DNA from: Prescottella subtropica
GTDB taxonomy: Bacteria > Actinomycetota > Actinomycetes > Mycobacteriales > Mycobacteriaceae
DNA: 64,000 nt
NCBI RefSeq assembly: GCF_005434945.1
Contig: NZ_SKCH01000005.1
Coordinates: 124,001 to 188,000 of the forward strand
Reading direction: 5' to 3'
Shown here: positions 33,226 through 43,492 of the stretch, piece by piece
Layout of the letters: each line of letters begins with the position of its first letter
Position numbering within the stretch: the stretch's first letter is position 1
Made by a program: the position numbers and the translations under genes
Notes under the pieces: generated by a model
What the model was told of the DNA's origin: nothing
What the model saw: the letters and a program-made list of their open reading frames with translations, nothing else
Database searches by the model: none

Positions 33226-34680
33226 ATGACCACCTCTGCCAGCACCGAGGCTGCCCGCGCCCAGATCGGCGTCACCGGGCTCGCCGTCATGGGCTCGAAC
33301 ATCGCCCGCAACTTCGCCCGCCACGGGCACACCGTCGCACTGCACAACCGCAGTATCGCGAAGACCGATGCGCTCCTGGCCGCGCACGGTGACGAGGGCG
33401 ACTTCGTCCGCACCGAAACCGTCGAGGAGTTCGTCGCCGCGCTGCAGAAGCCGCGCCGCGTGCTGATCATGGTGAAGGCCGGTGAGGCGACCGACGCGGT
33501 CATCGAGGAGCTCGCCGCGGCGATGGAGCCGGGCGACATCATCATCGACGGCGGCAATGCGCTGTACACGGACACGATCCGTCGGGAGGCGGCACTCGCG
33601 CAGCGGGGCCTGCACTTCGTCGGCGCCGGGATCTCCGGTGGCGAGGAGGGCGCCCTCAACGGTCCGTCGATCATGCCGGGCGGCCCGAAGGAATCGTATG
33701 CGGCGCTCGGCCCGCTGCTCGAGTCGATCTCCGCGCAGGTCGACGGCACCCCGTGCTGCACCCACATCGGCCCGGACGGGTCCGGCCACTTCGTGAAGAT
33801 GGTGCACAACGGCATCGAGTACGCCGACATGCAGCTCATCGGCGAGGCCTACAACCTGTTCCGGGACGCCCTCGGTTTCGATGCCGCGCAGGTCGCGGAC
33901 GTGTTCACCGAATGGAATTCCGGTGACCTCGAGTCGTACCTGGTGGAGATCACCGCGGAGGTGCTGCGGCAGACCGACGCCAAGACCGGTCAGGCCCTCG
34001 TCGACGTGATCGTCGACGCCGCCGAGCAGAAGGGCACCGGCCGCTGGACGGTCAAGGCCGCCCTCGATCTGGGGGTGCCGGTCACCGGTATCGCCGAGGC
34101 CGTGTTCGCGCGCGCCCTGTCCGGGTCGCGGGAGCAGCGCAAGGCCGCCCGCGGTCTGGCGTCCGGGCAGCTGGGCGGCAAGCCCACCGATGTGGAGCAG
34201 TTCACCGAGGACATCCGTCGCGCCCTGTACGCGTCGAAGATCGTGGCGTACGCGCAGGGCTTCGACCAGATCCGGGCCGGCAGCGACGAGTACGGCTGGG
34301 ATCTCACCCCCGGTGACATGGCGACGATCTGGCGTGGCGGCTGCATCATCCGCGCCCGTTTCCTCAACCGGATCAAGGAGGCGTACGACACCAACCCGGA
34401 TCTGACGTCGCTGATCGTGGAGCCGTACTTCCGGGAGGCCATCGAGAACGCGATCGACTCGTGGCGTCGTGTCGTGGTCACCGCCACCACCCTCGGTATC
34501 CCGGTGCCGGCGTTCGCGTCGTCGCTGTCGTACTACGACGGGCTGCGCGCCGAGCGGCTGCCGGCGGCTCTGACGCAGGGGCAGCGGGACTTCTTCGGCG
34601 CCCACACCTACGAGCGCATCGACGCGCCCGGCAAGTTCCACACCCTGTGGAGCGGGGACCGGTCCGAGGTCGACGCCTGA
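33226..34680 (+). CDS. gnd: 6-phosphogluconate dehydrogenase, decarboxylating
   Basis: A 484-residue enzyme from ATG at 33226 (GGGGGAAG upstream). The NADP motif is VTGLAVMGSNIARNFA with HNRSIAKTD after strand 2. The substrate motif FVGAGISGGEEGALNGPSIM and the catalytic KMVHNGIEYADMQL are intact. The C-terminal helical tail has AQRDFFGAHTYER-type residues (QGQRDFFGAHTYERID). It catalyses NADP-linked oxidative decarboxylation of 6-phosphogluconate to ribulose 5-phosphate in the pentose phosphate pathway. The length fits the long, dimeric form. Hairpins flank the gene on both sides, so it is transcribed alone. Confidence 0.97.
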   Translation: MTTSASTEAARAQIGVTGLAVMGSNIARNFARHGHTVALHNRSIAKTDALLAAHGDEGDFVRTETVEEFVAALQKPRRVLIMVKAGEATDAVIEELAAAMEPGDIIIDGGNALYTDTIRREAALAQRGLHFVGAGISGGEEGALNGPSIMPGGPKESYAALGPLLESISAQVDGTPCCTHIGPDGSGHFVKMVHNGIEYADMQLIGEAYNLFRDALGFDAAQVADVFTEWNSGDLESYLVEITAEVLRQTDAKTGQALVDVIVDAAEQKGTGRWTVKAALDLGVPVTGIAEAVFARALSGSREQRKAARGLASGQLGGKPTDVEQFTEDIRRALYASKIVAYAQGFDQIRAGSDEYGWDLTPGDMATIWRGGCIIRARFLNRIKEAYDTNPDLTSLIVEPYFREAIENAIDSWRRVVVTATTLGIPVPAFASSLSYYDGLRAERLPAALTQGQRDFFGAHTYERIDAPGKFHTLWSGDRSEVDA

Positions 34681-34699
34681 CCGACACGGTTGTGACGGG

Positions 34700-34729
34700 C
34701 GGGGCGGGTGCAGCGATGCACCCGCCCCG
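34700..34729 (+). terminator. gnd terminator hairpin
   Basis: Arms CGGGGCGGGTGCA and TGCACCCGCCCCG are exact inverted repeats around GCGA, 20 bp after the gnd stop. Confidence 0.8.
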
Positions 34730-34767
34730 CTCGGCTGTCCGGACGGGGTGTGCGCCGCAACGGCGGG

Positions 34768-35265
34768 TCAGGCGGTGGGGACGACGTTGTGAATCCCGCA
34801 CGGGTTTCCGTCGATCGCCTGGAACGCCGCCACGGGAGTCCCGGACGGATCGAGCACGGTGTATTCGTCGAAGGTGTAGGTGAGCAGGTCGTCACCGCCG
34901 GGACCGCACCGATGTCCCACATCCGTCGAATCAGGTAGTGCCAGAAGGATTTTCCGCACTTCGTCGGCATCGATGATGTTCGACGACGGCGGGACGAGGT
35001 CGGTTCCGTTCGGGGTGTTCGAATAGTGGCAGCGCCGGAGGGTGACGCCCGGGACCGGTTCCCGATCGTGGCCGAGGAGCCACGCCCTGCCGAACAGGTC
35101 GTCGGTCTGTCGCGGATCGGCGGGGCATTCGTCGGGTCCGGGGGCCGACTCGACGGCCACCGCCGCCGCAGGTTCCGCGGTCGGCCGGTCCGCCGAGCAC
35201 GCGGCGAGCAGCAGCGGCGCCGCTGCAATCGCGGCGGTCAGGACGATCCGGGAGGGTGAGGACAC
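34768..35265 (-). CDS. Putative lipoprotein, function unknown
   Basis: A 165-residue exported protein. From GTG at 35265 the product begins with SSPSRIV and a hydrophobic stretch ending in the lipobox LLLAACS, so it should be a lipidated surface protein. A GTG at 35298 would add 11 residues and is possible. The mature part has four further Cys (DECP, RRCHY, GHRCGPGG, NPCGIHN), which could form two disulfides, and a DUF3558-like spacing of ADPRQTDDLF and RRCHYSNTPNG. DUF3558 membership is a guess from memory. Confidence 0.65.
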   Translation of the reverse strand: MSSPSRIVLTAAIAAAPLLLAACSADRPTAEPAAAVAVESAPGPDECPADPRQTDDLFGRAWLLGHDREPVPGVTLRRCHYSNTPNGTDLVPPSSNIIDADEVRKILLALPDSTDVGHRCGPGGDDLLTYTFDEYTVLDPSGTPVAAFQAIDGNPCGIHNVVPTA

Positions 35266-35412
35266 ATCGACAGACGGTAGCGGGCGACTCACCGGCACCG
35301 TGGGCGTTCCGAAGAATCAGCGGGGGTGTGCCGCCGCCGGCGACCAGGTCGACGCAGCGGCGCAGATGCCGCAGGTCGGTGTCGGTACAAGTCGTGTGCC
35401 ACCTCGTACCGT

Positions 35413-36567
35413 CTAGCGGGTCGCCCCCGCTGCAGCAGACAGCGCTCGCAGCAGTCGGTTGTGGTCGGGGTCTGCCTGCTGCGAGGGAAGAAAGCGCCGG
35501 CGCAGCATGGCATAGGACAGCTCGTGTCGGGGATCTACCAGCGCCTGTTGCCCTCCCGCTCCACTGTGTCCGAAGGCACCGTCCCCGAGACTGGGGTAGA
35601 TCTCCGATACCGGGTGGAATCCCACAGCCCAGGCCTTGTGCTGTCGCAGCACCAAGTCCCAGCCGGCGTACTGGATCTGAGCGAAGGCCGCAGCCGTGTT
35701 CCTCGTGAGAAATGGGGGCGCGCTGTCGGTGCTGCACGTGACCGCCGAGTAGAGCTTGGCCAGTGCGCGGGCCGTACCGATGCCGCCGAACGAGGCCGGC
35801 CCGTTGGATCTGACCACCGGCAGGTTCGGTAATTCCCATACCTCACGGCTCTGTGGGTGGTGGCGGTTGAATGCAATGCCTGCGAGGCTGTGCGGGTCGG
35901 TGGCGGTCGTGGCGAGTTCACGGAGCCGTTCCGGGGTGGCCACCATGGGTTGGGCCGACAGGAAGCGGTGCTCGTGATCGGTGGGCAGCCCGAAGTGCAG
36001 GTCCAGCTTGTAGGGCTCCCGCAGGAGCGTGGTGAACAGGCTCTGCACGGTCTCTCCCACCACGCGACGCACCACCTCCCCGCTCAGCGCCGCCAGGACC
36101 AGCGCGTGGTAGCCCGCCGCAGTCGCGGGACGCCAGAACGGACGCTGGGCAGCGAGGTTTTCGGCGACGAAGTGGTCGTCGGCCAGTTCCTCCATGGTGA
36201 ATCCCGCGTCTACCCCTACCAATCCGGCCTGGTGGGAGAGGAGCTCACGCAGCAGAATCTCACGCTTGCCCTCCACACCGAACTCCGGCCAGTAGTGGCT
36301 GACCTTTCGGTCGAGGTCCAGCACACCGTCCTGGACGAGCAGAGCGACGATCAGGTGGGTCACGCCCTTGCTGGCGGAGTAGATTGCCAACAACGAATCG
36401 TCGCCGGTCTCGTCTCCAGCCCACAGGTCCACTACCGGCTCACCGTGGTGATAGGCCGCCACCTGTGCGTCCAGATCGGAGCCTTCCTCGGCCAGAATGG
36501 CGGCGAACTCGTCTCGCACGGACTCGAATCCGGGAGCCACCACACCCTGAACATCGCGTCTCGTCAC
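35413..36567 (-). CDS. Serine hydrolase, class C beta-lactamase fold (EstB-like)
   Basis: A 384-residue protein from GTG at 36567 with GGAGGAG upstream. The catalytic Ser64-x-x-Lys67 is in IYSASKGVTH, the Tyr in PATAAGYHALVLA, and FGHSGAGGQQALVDP stands in the place of the Lys-Thr-Gly motif. This is the pattern of esterases and carboxyl hydrolases of the penicillin-binding-protein-like family, many of which act on small esters and not beta-lactams. There is no signal peptide, so it is probably cytoplasmic. It is divergent from the PknK-like gene. Confidence 0.85.
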   Translation of the reverse strand: MTRRDVQGVVAPGFESVRDEFAAILAEEGSDLDAQVAAYHHGEPVVDLWAGDETGDDSLLAIYSASKGVTHLIVALLVQDGVLDLDRKVSHYWPEFGVEGKREILLRELLSHQAGLVGVDAGFTMEELADDHFVAENLAAQRPFWRPATAAGYHALVLAALSGEVVRRVVGETVQSLFTTLLREPYKLDLHFGLPTDHEHRFLSAQPMVATPERLRELATTATDPHSLAGIAFNRHHPQSREVWELPNLPVVRSNGPASFGGIGTARALAKLYSAVTCSTDSAPPFLTRNTAAAFAQIQYAGWDLVLRQHKAWAVGFHPVSEIYPSLGDGAFGHSGAGGQQALVDPRHELSYAMLRRRFLPSQQADPDHNRLLRALSAAAGATR

Positions 36568-36839
36568 GGATACTCCTCCGCATTGACAGCCCTGGGTTTC
36601 GTTCCTGTCCGTCCCCGTGGCCGGCGAGTGACTACTGGTCTGGCTCTTGGATAGCGTAGCGAGCCCGCTCGACCTCGGGCGGGGTTCTCATCGCGAACTC
36701 GCCGAGAAGGCGTCGGTTGTTCGGCGTAGCCTCGTCTGTACTGATCGGTAGGCCACGCCGACCTGTCCATCGATGTGGTCGCGGAGGGTCGAGCAGCCTC
36801 GGTAATGACCCCGATGGGCGAATCGTAGGTGGCGGTCGG

Positions 36840-39800
36840 ATGATCGAGGGCGACCCTTTTGCAACGCAACACGACCTGGATCCGACGCTGGTCGAGGAGT
36901 TGGCGGCAGCCGGGTTCACCGACGCCGAGGAGATCGGGCGCGGCGGGTTCGGTGTCGTGTACCGGGCCGCCCAACCCGAGTTGGACCGTACGGTCGCGGT
37001 CAAGGTTCTCACCGCCGAGTCGGACGAACCCAACCGGGCACGGTTCGTGCGCGAGCAGCAGGTGATGGGCCGGCTGACCGGGCACCCGAACATCGTCGGC
37101 GTGTTGCAGGCCGGACACACCCGATCCGGTCGTCCCTATCTGGTGATGCAGTATCACCGGCACGGCAGTCTGGGGGCGCGGATCCACTACGAGGGGATCC
37201 TTCCGATCGATCAGGTGCTGGATCTGGGGGCCACGATATCCGGCGCCCTGGAGGCGGCACACCAGCTCGGGATCGTGCACCGCGATGTCAAACCGGCGAA
37301 CATCCTGTTCACCGACTACGGCGAACCCGCCCTGACCGATTTCGGTATCGCGCAGGTCGCCGGCGCCTTCCGGACCGCCGACACCGGCAGAATCGCCGGC
37401 TCACCGGCGTTCCTCGCCCCCGAAGTCCTCCACGGCGCCCCACCCACCCCCGCCTCCGACATCTACGGGCTCGGTGCGACCTTGTTCTGCGCTCTCACCG
37501 GCCATGTGGCGTTCGAACGTCACAGCGGGGAACGGACCTTCGCCCAGTTCCTGCGCATCACCACCGAGCCGGTGCCGGACCTCCGCGAGACGGGGATACC
37601 CGACCCGGTGTGCACGGTCATCGAGCAGGCGATGGCGCGTGACCCCCGAGAGCGCCCGTCCGCTGCCGCGCTGGCCGCACAGCTTCGGGACGTCCGGGCC
37701 GGCCTGGGCACGACCGCGGCCCGGACCGTTCCGGTCGAACCGCGGGAGGTGCTGGTCGGTGACCGCGGGTTTCCGGCGGAGCTGAGCAGTTTCGTCGGTC
37801 GACGCGCCGAGCTGGCCGAGGTGCGCAGTGCGCTGTCGACGAACCGGCTGGTGACGTTGACCGGTATCGGCGGGGTCGGCAAGACGCGTCTCGCACTGCA
37901 GGCAGCCGACAGCGCGAAACGGAGCTTCCCCGACGGGGTGCGGCTCGTCGAACTCGCCGAGATACACGATCCGGCGCTGGTGATCGACGTGGCCGCCGCC
38001 GCCGTCGGTGTGCGGTCCCGCGCCGGCCAGCCACTGATCGACGGCCTCGTCGAGGTGCTGTCGCCGCTCACCGCACTGCTGGTGCTCGACAACTGCGAGC
38101 ACGTGATCGACGCTGTCGCAGAACTGGTGCAGCCGTTGTTCCAACGGTGCCCGACACTGCACCTTCTGGCTACCAGCCGAGAACCGCTCGGGACCGGCGG
38201 GGAAAAGATCGTGCCGGTCTCGCCGCTGACCATGCCCTGCCCGGACCAGCAGCCGTCGTTGCGCAGCCTGGCCCGCAGCGACGCCGTGACACTGTTCGTC
38301 GAGCGGGCCTCCGCGACCGTACCGGGGTTCGAATTGACCGAGGGCAACATGGCCACGATCACCTCGATCTGCCGACGCCTCGACGGGCTGCCCTTGGCGA
38401 TCGAACTGGCTGCAGCCCGGATACGGGTCCTCTCGCCCGAGCAGATCCTGGGCCGGCTGACCAACCGCTACGCGCTGCTCACCCGCGGCACCCGTGATGC
38501 CCCGACGCGGCAGCAGACCCTGCGCTGGTCCATCGACTGGAGCTACGAACTGTGTGCCCCGGAAGAACAGCAACTATGGGGACAGTTGTCCGTGTTCGCC
38601 GGTTTCGACCTCGCCGACGCGGAACACGTGTGTGACCTCGGCGAGCACGATCTACTCGACGCTCTCACCGCACTGATCGACAAATCGATCATCCTCCGCA
38701 GAGAATCGGGTGGGCGGGTCCGGTTCCGGATGCTCGAAACCGTGCGCGAGTACGGCCTCGAAAAGGTCAGGGCCACCGACACGTACCGGGACCTACGCCG
38801 GCGCCACCTCGACTGGCACACCGAACTGGTGCTGAACGCAGAGGCCGACTGGACCAGTCCCCGCCAGCTCGATTGGGTCGCCCGCCTGCGACTGGATTTG
38901 GCGGACGTGCGTGAGGCATTCGAATACAGTCTCACCGAACCGGGCGAGGGCGCACTGCAGATCGCCGCCGCGATGTACCCGTTCTGGGGTGCCCGCGGCC
39001 TGTTCGCCGAGGGCCGCCGATGGCTCGACCACGCTCTCGACCGGACCGCACCGCAGTCGTCCCTCTCCCGCGCCAAGGCTCTGCATGCCGCGTGCATCCT
39101 GGCCGGGGTCCAAGGGGATCTGCCGGCGGTGGCCGCCCGAGCCGAGCAGGCCCGCGACCTCGTGTCGCCCTCCGCGGATCGGGCGACACACGCCTACGCT
39201 GCGGGCACGGACGGGATCGCCGCCCTCTACCGTGGCGACTTCGCCCAGGCGCAGGCTGTGTTGTCCGACGCTGTCGACACCGCCGAGGCCGGTGGCGCAT
39301 CGCTGATCCAACTGATGCTGGAGGCGCTGATGCTTCTGGGATGGTCCTGCGTCGCCGACGACCCGGCGCGTGCACTGAACTACCACGAACGGGCCCTGAC
39401 CCTCGCCGAGGAGCGCGGCGAATTCCTTCTTCGCGGATACGCGTTGTGGGCCACCGGGATCGACGCGTGGCGTACAGGAGATCGCGACCGAGCCACGCAG
39501 CTTCTCCACGACGGACTGCGCCTCACCCGCAGAACGGACGACCCGCTGATGGTGTTCGCCTGCATGCAGACGTTGGCGTGGATCGCCGCGGAAGAGAACC
39601 ATCCCCGCCGCGCCGCCGTCCTCATGGCGGCCGCCGCGGCACCCCACCGGCTCATCGGCAGCCCCCCGGCGTTCTTCCCCCACCTGGCTGTCCACCAGCA
39701 CGAATTCGAACAGACTGTGCACGCGGCCCTGAACGACGAGGCACGCGACGCCGCCCACCGCGAAGGTGTGGCACTGACCGGTGATGCCGCCGTCGCCTAC

Positions 39801-40040
39801 GCCCTCGGCGAGCAGCCCCCGAAACCGGCCGTCGTCGACCACGGGCCCACAACCCTGACCGAACGGGAACGTCAGGTCGCCGACCTGGTTGCCGAGGGCC
39901 TGACCAACAAAGCGATCGCCGCGACACTGGTGATCTCGCCGCGTACCGTCGACGGACACGTCGACCATATCCTCACCAAACTCGGATTCACCTCCCGCGC
40001 CCAGGTCGCGGCCTGGGTTGTCCGACAGAAACAGCGGTGA
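36840..40040 (+). CDS. pknK: PknK-like Ser/Thr kinase - NTPase - LuxR fusion regulator
   Basis: A 1066-residue protein from ATG at 36840, after AGGTGG. Residues 30-285 are a Hanks-type kinase: glycine loop EIGRGGFGVVY, Lys55 in TVAVKVL, HRDVKPAN with Asp149, DFG at 167-169. At 317 FVGRRAELAEV opens an STAND/NB-ARC ATPase with Walker A TGIGGVGKTR (341-350) and Walker B LLVLDNCEHV. A helical TPR-like region of about 350 residues follows. The last 65 residues are a LuxR HTH (LTERERQVADLVAEGLTNKA, ISPRTVDGHVDHILTKLG). Mycobacterial PknK has the same order and controls growth-phase and stress genes. No membrane segment is seen. Confidence 0.9.
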   Translation: MIEGDPFATQHDLDPTLVEELAAAGFTDAEEIGRGGFGVVYRAAQPELDRTVAVKVLTAESDEPNRARFVREQQVMGRLTGHPNIVGVLQAGHTRSGRPYLVMQYHRHGSLGARIHYEGILPIDQVLDLGATISGALEAAHQLGIVHRDVKPANILFTDYGEPALTDFGIAQVAGAFRTADTGRIAGSPAFLAPEVLHGAPPTPASDIYGLGATLFCALTGHVAFERHSGERTFAQFLRITTEPVPDLRETGIPDPVCTVIEQAMARDPRERPSAAALAAQLRDVRAGLGTTAARTVPVEPREVLVGDRGFPAELSSFVGRRAELAEVRSALSTNRLVTLTGIGGVGKTRLALQAADSAKRSFPDGVRLVELAEIHDPALVIDVAAAAVGVRSRAGQPLIDGLVEVLSPLTALLVLDNCEHVIDAVAELVQPLFQRCPTLHLLATSREPLGTGGEKIVPVSPLTMPCPDQQPSLRSLARSDAVTLFVERASATVPGFELTEGNMATITSICRRLDGLPLAIELAAARIRVLSPEQILGRLTNRYALLTRGTRDAPTRQQTLRWSIDWSYELCAPEEQQLWGQLSVFAGFDLADAEHVCDLGEHDLLDALTALIDKSIILRRESGGRVRFRMLETVREYGLEKVRATDTYRDLRRRHLDWHTELVLNAEADWTSPRQLDWVARLRLDLADVREAFEYSLTEPGEGALQIAAAMYPFWGARGLFAEGRRWLDHALDRTAPQSSLSRAKALHAACILAGVQGDLPAVAARAEQARDLVSPSADRATHAYAAGTDGIAALYRGDFAQAQAVLSDAVDTAEAGGASLIQLMLEALMLLGWSCVADDPARALNYHERALTLAEERGEFLLRGYALWATGIDAWRTGDRDRATQLLHDGLRLTRRTDDPLMVFACMQTLAWIAAEENHPRRAAVLMAAAAAPHRLIGSPPAFFPHLAVHQHEFEQTVHAALNDEARDAAHREGVALTGDAAVAYALGEQPPKPAVVDHGPTTLTERERQVADLVAEGLTNKAIAATLVISPRTVDGHVDHILTKLGFTSRAQVAAWVVRQKQR

Positions 40041-40223
40041 CGAGGGGGGCGGGGCTGCTGTACCAGCGTGTTCACCCCGTCATGCGGTGTCGTGTCGCGG
40101 CCGGTGCGGTGAGTAGATACGGGACGGCACACCCGTACCGGCTGTTTCGTGTCTCCGGTGCATTCTCCGCGACATCCCACGTTTCCCTGCGGGGGTGGGG
40201 TTCGGCCGGGTCAGTATGGACCG

Positions 40224-40673
40224 ATGAGTTCTGACGAGGCTGACCTGCGGTGCGCCGAGAAGCTCGGTGAACAGACCGCGGAGAGACTGCTGAAGTTGCT
40301 CACCGACCGCAATCCGGCGGGATTCGTCGAGGAGATAGCCGCGGTCGTGTCCGACACCGACCGGTTCACGGGGACCCTGGTCTGGTCGTTCACGACGATC
40401 GGCGAGTTCGTGGCCGATCGCGAGGGCGGCGGTGTCACCGGTGTGGAGCGTGCGCGTGCTGTCGTCGACCGGCACCGGCTCCACGCGGGTGTCGGGACGG
40501 CGGCGGAGGGGTGGGTCACCGAAGCGGTCGGCGCCTACCTCGTCGCACCGGCGACCATGCGGTTGTTCCTCGACGCCATGCGCGAGCGTGCGGCGGCGGA
40601 ACGGGCGGAAATCCTCGCGGAGGCGCTGCTGTGGGTGACGGTGTCCGGGGCTGCGACGTCCGTGCGGCGGTGA
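40224..40673 (+). CDS. Hypothetical helical protein
   Basis: A 149-residue, mostly helical protein from ATG at 40224. Nothing in it is recognised: CAEKLGEQTAERLLKLLTDR and MRLFLDAMRERAAAERAEILAEAL are amphipathic helices, and there is no signal or membrane segment. It is probably a single-gene unit between the PknK-like gene and the wax ester synthase. Codon use is normal for the window, which supports a real gene. Confidence 0.5.
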   Translation: MSSDEADLRCAEKLGEQTAERLLKLLTDRNPAGFVEEIAAVVSDTDRFTGTLVWSFTTIGEFVADREGGGVTGVERARAVVDRHRLHAGVGTAAEGWVTEAVGAYLVAPATMRLFLDAMRERAAAERAEILAEALLWVTVSGAATSVRR

Positions 40674-40996
40674 CGGTTGCTCCATCCGGCAGTCGGTCGT
40701 ATGACCACATCTTCCGCTGCCACCGGCTCGATTGCTGCCCGATAACCACTGGAACGGTATGTCAACAGTCACACAATGCTTTACCTGCTGTTTTATCTTG
40801 AATCCGGATATTCCGGGACCGGTTGCAGGCGCCTGTGGTCCGGGGTAGAAACGTAGCCAGAGCGTCACCAGGCCGCGGTGCTGATCGCCGCGAGTAATGG
40901 GTGTGGGGGCTCGTTTCACGCAAGATTTCACCGACTGCCAAGTGCTCCGCACGCGAACTCTGGTCCGGGTTCGCGTGGGGGTGCGGAGAGGTACAT
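40674..40996. other. Intergenic region, AT-richer, upstream of the wax ester synthase
   Basis: About 320 bp with no convincing gene. A lower-GC patch at 40740-40830 includes the short inverted repeat CCGGATATTCCGG and probably the promoter of the next gene. Confidence 0.4.
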
Positions 40997-42385
40997 GTGC
41001 TGCTGCCGATGTCGCCGGCCGATTCGATGTTCCTGCTGGGAGAGTCCCGTGAGCACCCGATGCACGTCGGTGCGCTCGTGCTGCTCGACCCACCCGACGG
41101 CGGCCGGCCGGCCGACATCCGGGAGATGCTCGACGATGCCCTGGCCCGCCCGCAGGTGGCGCCGCTGCTCCGGAAACGGGCCGTCCGGTCGTGGTCGTCG
41201 CTGGGACAGTGGGCGTGGACCGCGGAAACGGACATCGATCTCGGTCACCACATCCATCATGCCGCCCTGCCCGCGCCGGGCGGAACCGCGGAGTTGATGA
41301 CCCTCGCCTCCCGCCTGCACGCAGGTCTCCTCGACCGGGGCCGGCCCCTGTGGGAGATGTATCTGATCGAGGGCCTCGCCGACGGCCGCTACGCCGTCTA
41401 CATGAAGATCCATCACGCCCTCGCCGACGGGGTCGCCGCGATGAAACTGCTGCGCAGCGCCCTGAGCGAGGATCCGGACACTCGCGGCATGCCGGCCCCG
41501 TGGGAGCCGCTCCCGCAGTCGCAGCACACACCCTCGACCACGGGCACCGGTGTGGTGCGGGCCGCGACCGACACCCTCGCGGCGGTCACCGGCGCGATCG
41601 GTGCGGCCGCCGGTGTGGTGCCCGCCCTCGCCGGCGCCGTCGAGCACGCGCTCCGCGAGCGCGGCGGCGCACTGTCACTGGCCGCACCCGAGTCGATGCT
41701 CAACGTGCCCATCGGCGGCGCCCGACGCTTCGCGGCCCGATCCTGGCCGCTGGAGCGCCTCCGACTGGTCGCCAAACGTACCGACGCCACCGTCAACGAC
41801 GTGGTCCTCGCCATGTGCTCGGGTGCCCTCCGCGCCTACCTGACCGCACTCGACGCCCTCCCCACCGATCCGCTGGTCGCCATGGTCCCGGTCTCCTTAC
41901 GCACAGGAGACCGAAACGGCAACAGCGGCAACAGCGGCAACAGTATCGGCATGCTGTCCTGCAACCTCGGCACCCACCTCGACGACACGGCCGACCGACT
42001 GGAGGCCGTGCGGACCTCGATGACCGAAGGCAAGGATGCGATGCGTACCCTCGGCCGGACCCAGGTCCTGGCCGCGAGCGCTCTCGGCGCCGTCCCACTG
42101 GCGCTGGGCATGTACGGGATCGGCGGGCCGATCCGCCCACCGAATGTGATGATCTCCAACGTGCCCGGCCCGACCGGACCCCTGTACTGGAACGGCGCCC
42201 GGGTCAGCGCCCTGTACCCGCTCTCCCTGCCCGTCGACGGACAGGCCCTCAACATCACCTGCACCAGCACCGACGACGAGATCGCGTTCGGGCTCACCGG
42301 CTGCCGCCGCGCACTGCCGGACCTGACCCCGATGCTCGACCACCTCGACACCGAACTCGCCGCCCTCGAAACCGCCGCCGCATAA
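40997..42385 (+). CDS. Wax ester synthase/diacylglycerol acyltransferase (WS/DGAT)
   Basis: A 462-residue acyltransferase from GTG at 40997, after GGAGAGG. The catalytic HHxxxDG motif is HHALADG at 139-145. N-terminal LLPMSPADSMFLLGES, LLDRGRPLWEMYLIEGL and the C-terminal NVPGPTGPLYWNGARV (PLW and NxxxSN/NVPGP motifs) are family hallmarks. These enzymes make triacylglycerols or wax esters from acyl-CoA and are numerous in Rhodococcus and mycobacteria. Which acceptor is used cannot be told. The TetR gene at 42523 follows in the same direction and may regulate it. Confidence 0.92.
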   Translation: MLLPMSPADSMFLLGESREHPMHVGALVLLDPPDGGRPADIREMLDDALARPQVAPLLRKRAVRSWSSLGQWAWTAETDIDLGHHIHHAALPAPGGTAELMTLASRLHAGLLDRGRPLWEMYLIEGLADGRYAVYMKIHHALADGVAAMKLLRSALSEDPDTRGMPAPWEPLPQSQHTPSTTGTGVVRAATDTLAAVTGAIGAAAGVVPALAGAVEHALRERGGALSLAAPESMLNVPIGGARRFAARSWPLERLRLVAKRTDATVNDVVLAMCSGALRAYLTALDALPTDPLVAMVPVSLRTGDRNGNSGNSGNSIGMLSCNLGTHLDDTADRLEAVRTSMTEGKDAMRTLGRTQVLAASALGAVPLALGMYGIGGPIRPPNVMISNVPGPTGPLYWNGARVSALYPLSLPVDGQALNITCTSTDDEIAFGLTGCRRALPDLTPMLDHLDTELAALETAAA

Positions 42386-42522
42386 CGAACACCTGCCGAA
42401 CCTCGCTCGGCTCCATGCCATTCCACTCAGCCCTGAGCGAAACCCGGGAGTCCCGGCGAACCCTCCACTATCCTGCACTCCAGGGTGGGGGCTCGTGGGG
42501 AGCCGTCGGGGGAAGGGGTGGC

Positions 42523-43149
42523 ATGTCGTACGTGTCGGTGGAGCAGCGGCGCACGGAGTTGATCGCAGCGGCGATCCGGGTGATGTCCGACGGGGGGCTG
42601 GCCGCCGCGACCACCCGGGCGATCTGCGCCGAGGCCGGCATGCCGCAGAGCGTGTTCCACTACTGCTTCGCATCCAAGGACGAACTGCTGCAAGAACTCA
42701 CCCGGCAGGTGATCACGAACCAACTCGACCGGGTGTCCGAGTACGCGCTCCCCGGTGCGGACGTCGAGGACGCGATACACGCCGCCCTCGCCAGCACCTG
42801 GGGCCATGCCGTCGCCGAACCCGGTCGGCAACTCGCGCTCCACGAACTGATCATCAGTTCCGTCCGGGCCGCCGACCGCGGTGACCTCGCCGCATGGCAG
42901 TACCGCGCGTACCACGCCGCAGCCGGCACGTTCCTGACCCGGATCGCGGAGACCGCCGGAATCGACTGGTCCGTACCGGTTCCCGTGCTCGCCCGACTGA
43001 TCATCGCCGGCCTCGACGGGCTGATCCTCGGCCACCTCGTCGACGAACGGACCGACGAGGCGGAAGCGGTGATCACGGCATTCGCGACGATGATCGCCAG
43101 CCACGCCGTCGCACCGGACGCGACCCCCGGCACCACGATCCGGGTGTGA
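42523..43149 (+). CDS. TetR-family regulator
   Basis: A 208-residue regulator from ATG at 42523, after GGAAGGGG. The TetR HTH spans residues 8-55: RRTELIAAAIRVMSDGGLAA, then TTRAICAEAGMPQSVFHYCF and ASKDELL. The C-terminal ligand domain is helical and unremarkable, with PGRQLALHELIISSVRAA as in the TetR_C_6-like group. It follows the WS/DGAT gene after 137 bp and is closed by a small hairpin at 43217-43234. The ligand is probably a lipid or drug; not determinable. Confidence 0.85.
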   Translation: MSYVSVEQRRTELIAAAIRVMSDGGLAAATTRAICAEAGMPQSVFHYCFASKDELLQELTRQVITNQLDRVSEYALPGADVEDAIHAALASTWGHAVAEPGRQLALHELIISSVRAADRGDLAAWQYRAYHAAAGTFLTRIAETAGIDWSVPVPVLARLIIAGLDGLILGHLVDERTDEAEAVITAFATMIASHAVAPDATPGTTIRV

Positions 43150-43216
43150 CGTCCGGGGACCTGGGGTCCCGACACGGCGCCGCAATCGCCACCGACTTTC
43201 GAAAAATATTCGTGCA

Positions 43217-43234
43217 GAAAGGCTTTCGCCTTTC
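43217..43234 (+). terminator. Short hairpin after the TetR gene
   Basis: GAAAGGC and GCCTTTC are exact arms around TTTC, in a locally AT-rich stretch 67 bp after the TetR stop. Confidence 0.45.
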
Positions 43235-43492
43235 CTTCCGCTCTTGTCCGGCACGCCCCGTATGCGGAACCCCCCACTCCGCGAGAATCCTACTCACGCT
43301 AATGGCAGTTAGCGCCGTCATGGAACGGTGGCGGATCGGGTGCGTCCCTCGAACCGCTCGCAGTCCCGGGGGTGTTTCCGTTCGGCAACACCAGCGGGTG
43401 CCCCGGCGGCGCGGCCCGAATCCCCGTCTCCGACGGGAAGATATCGATCGCGGAATCGCGTCGATCCCCCTACCTCGGACATGGGCGCATTA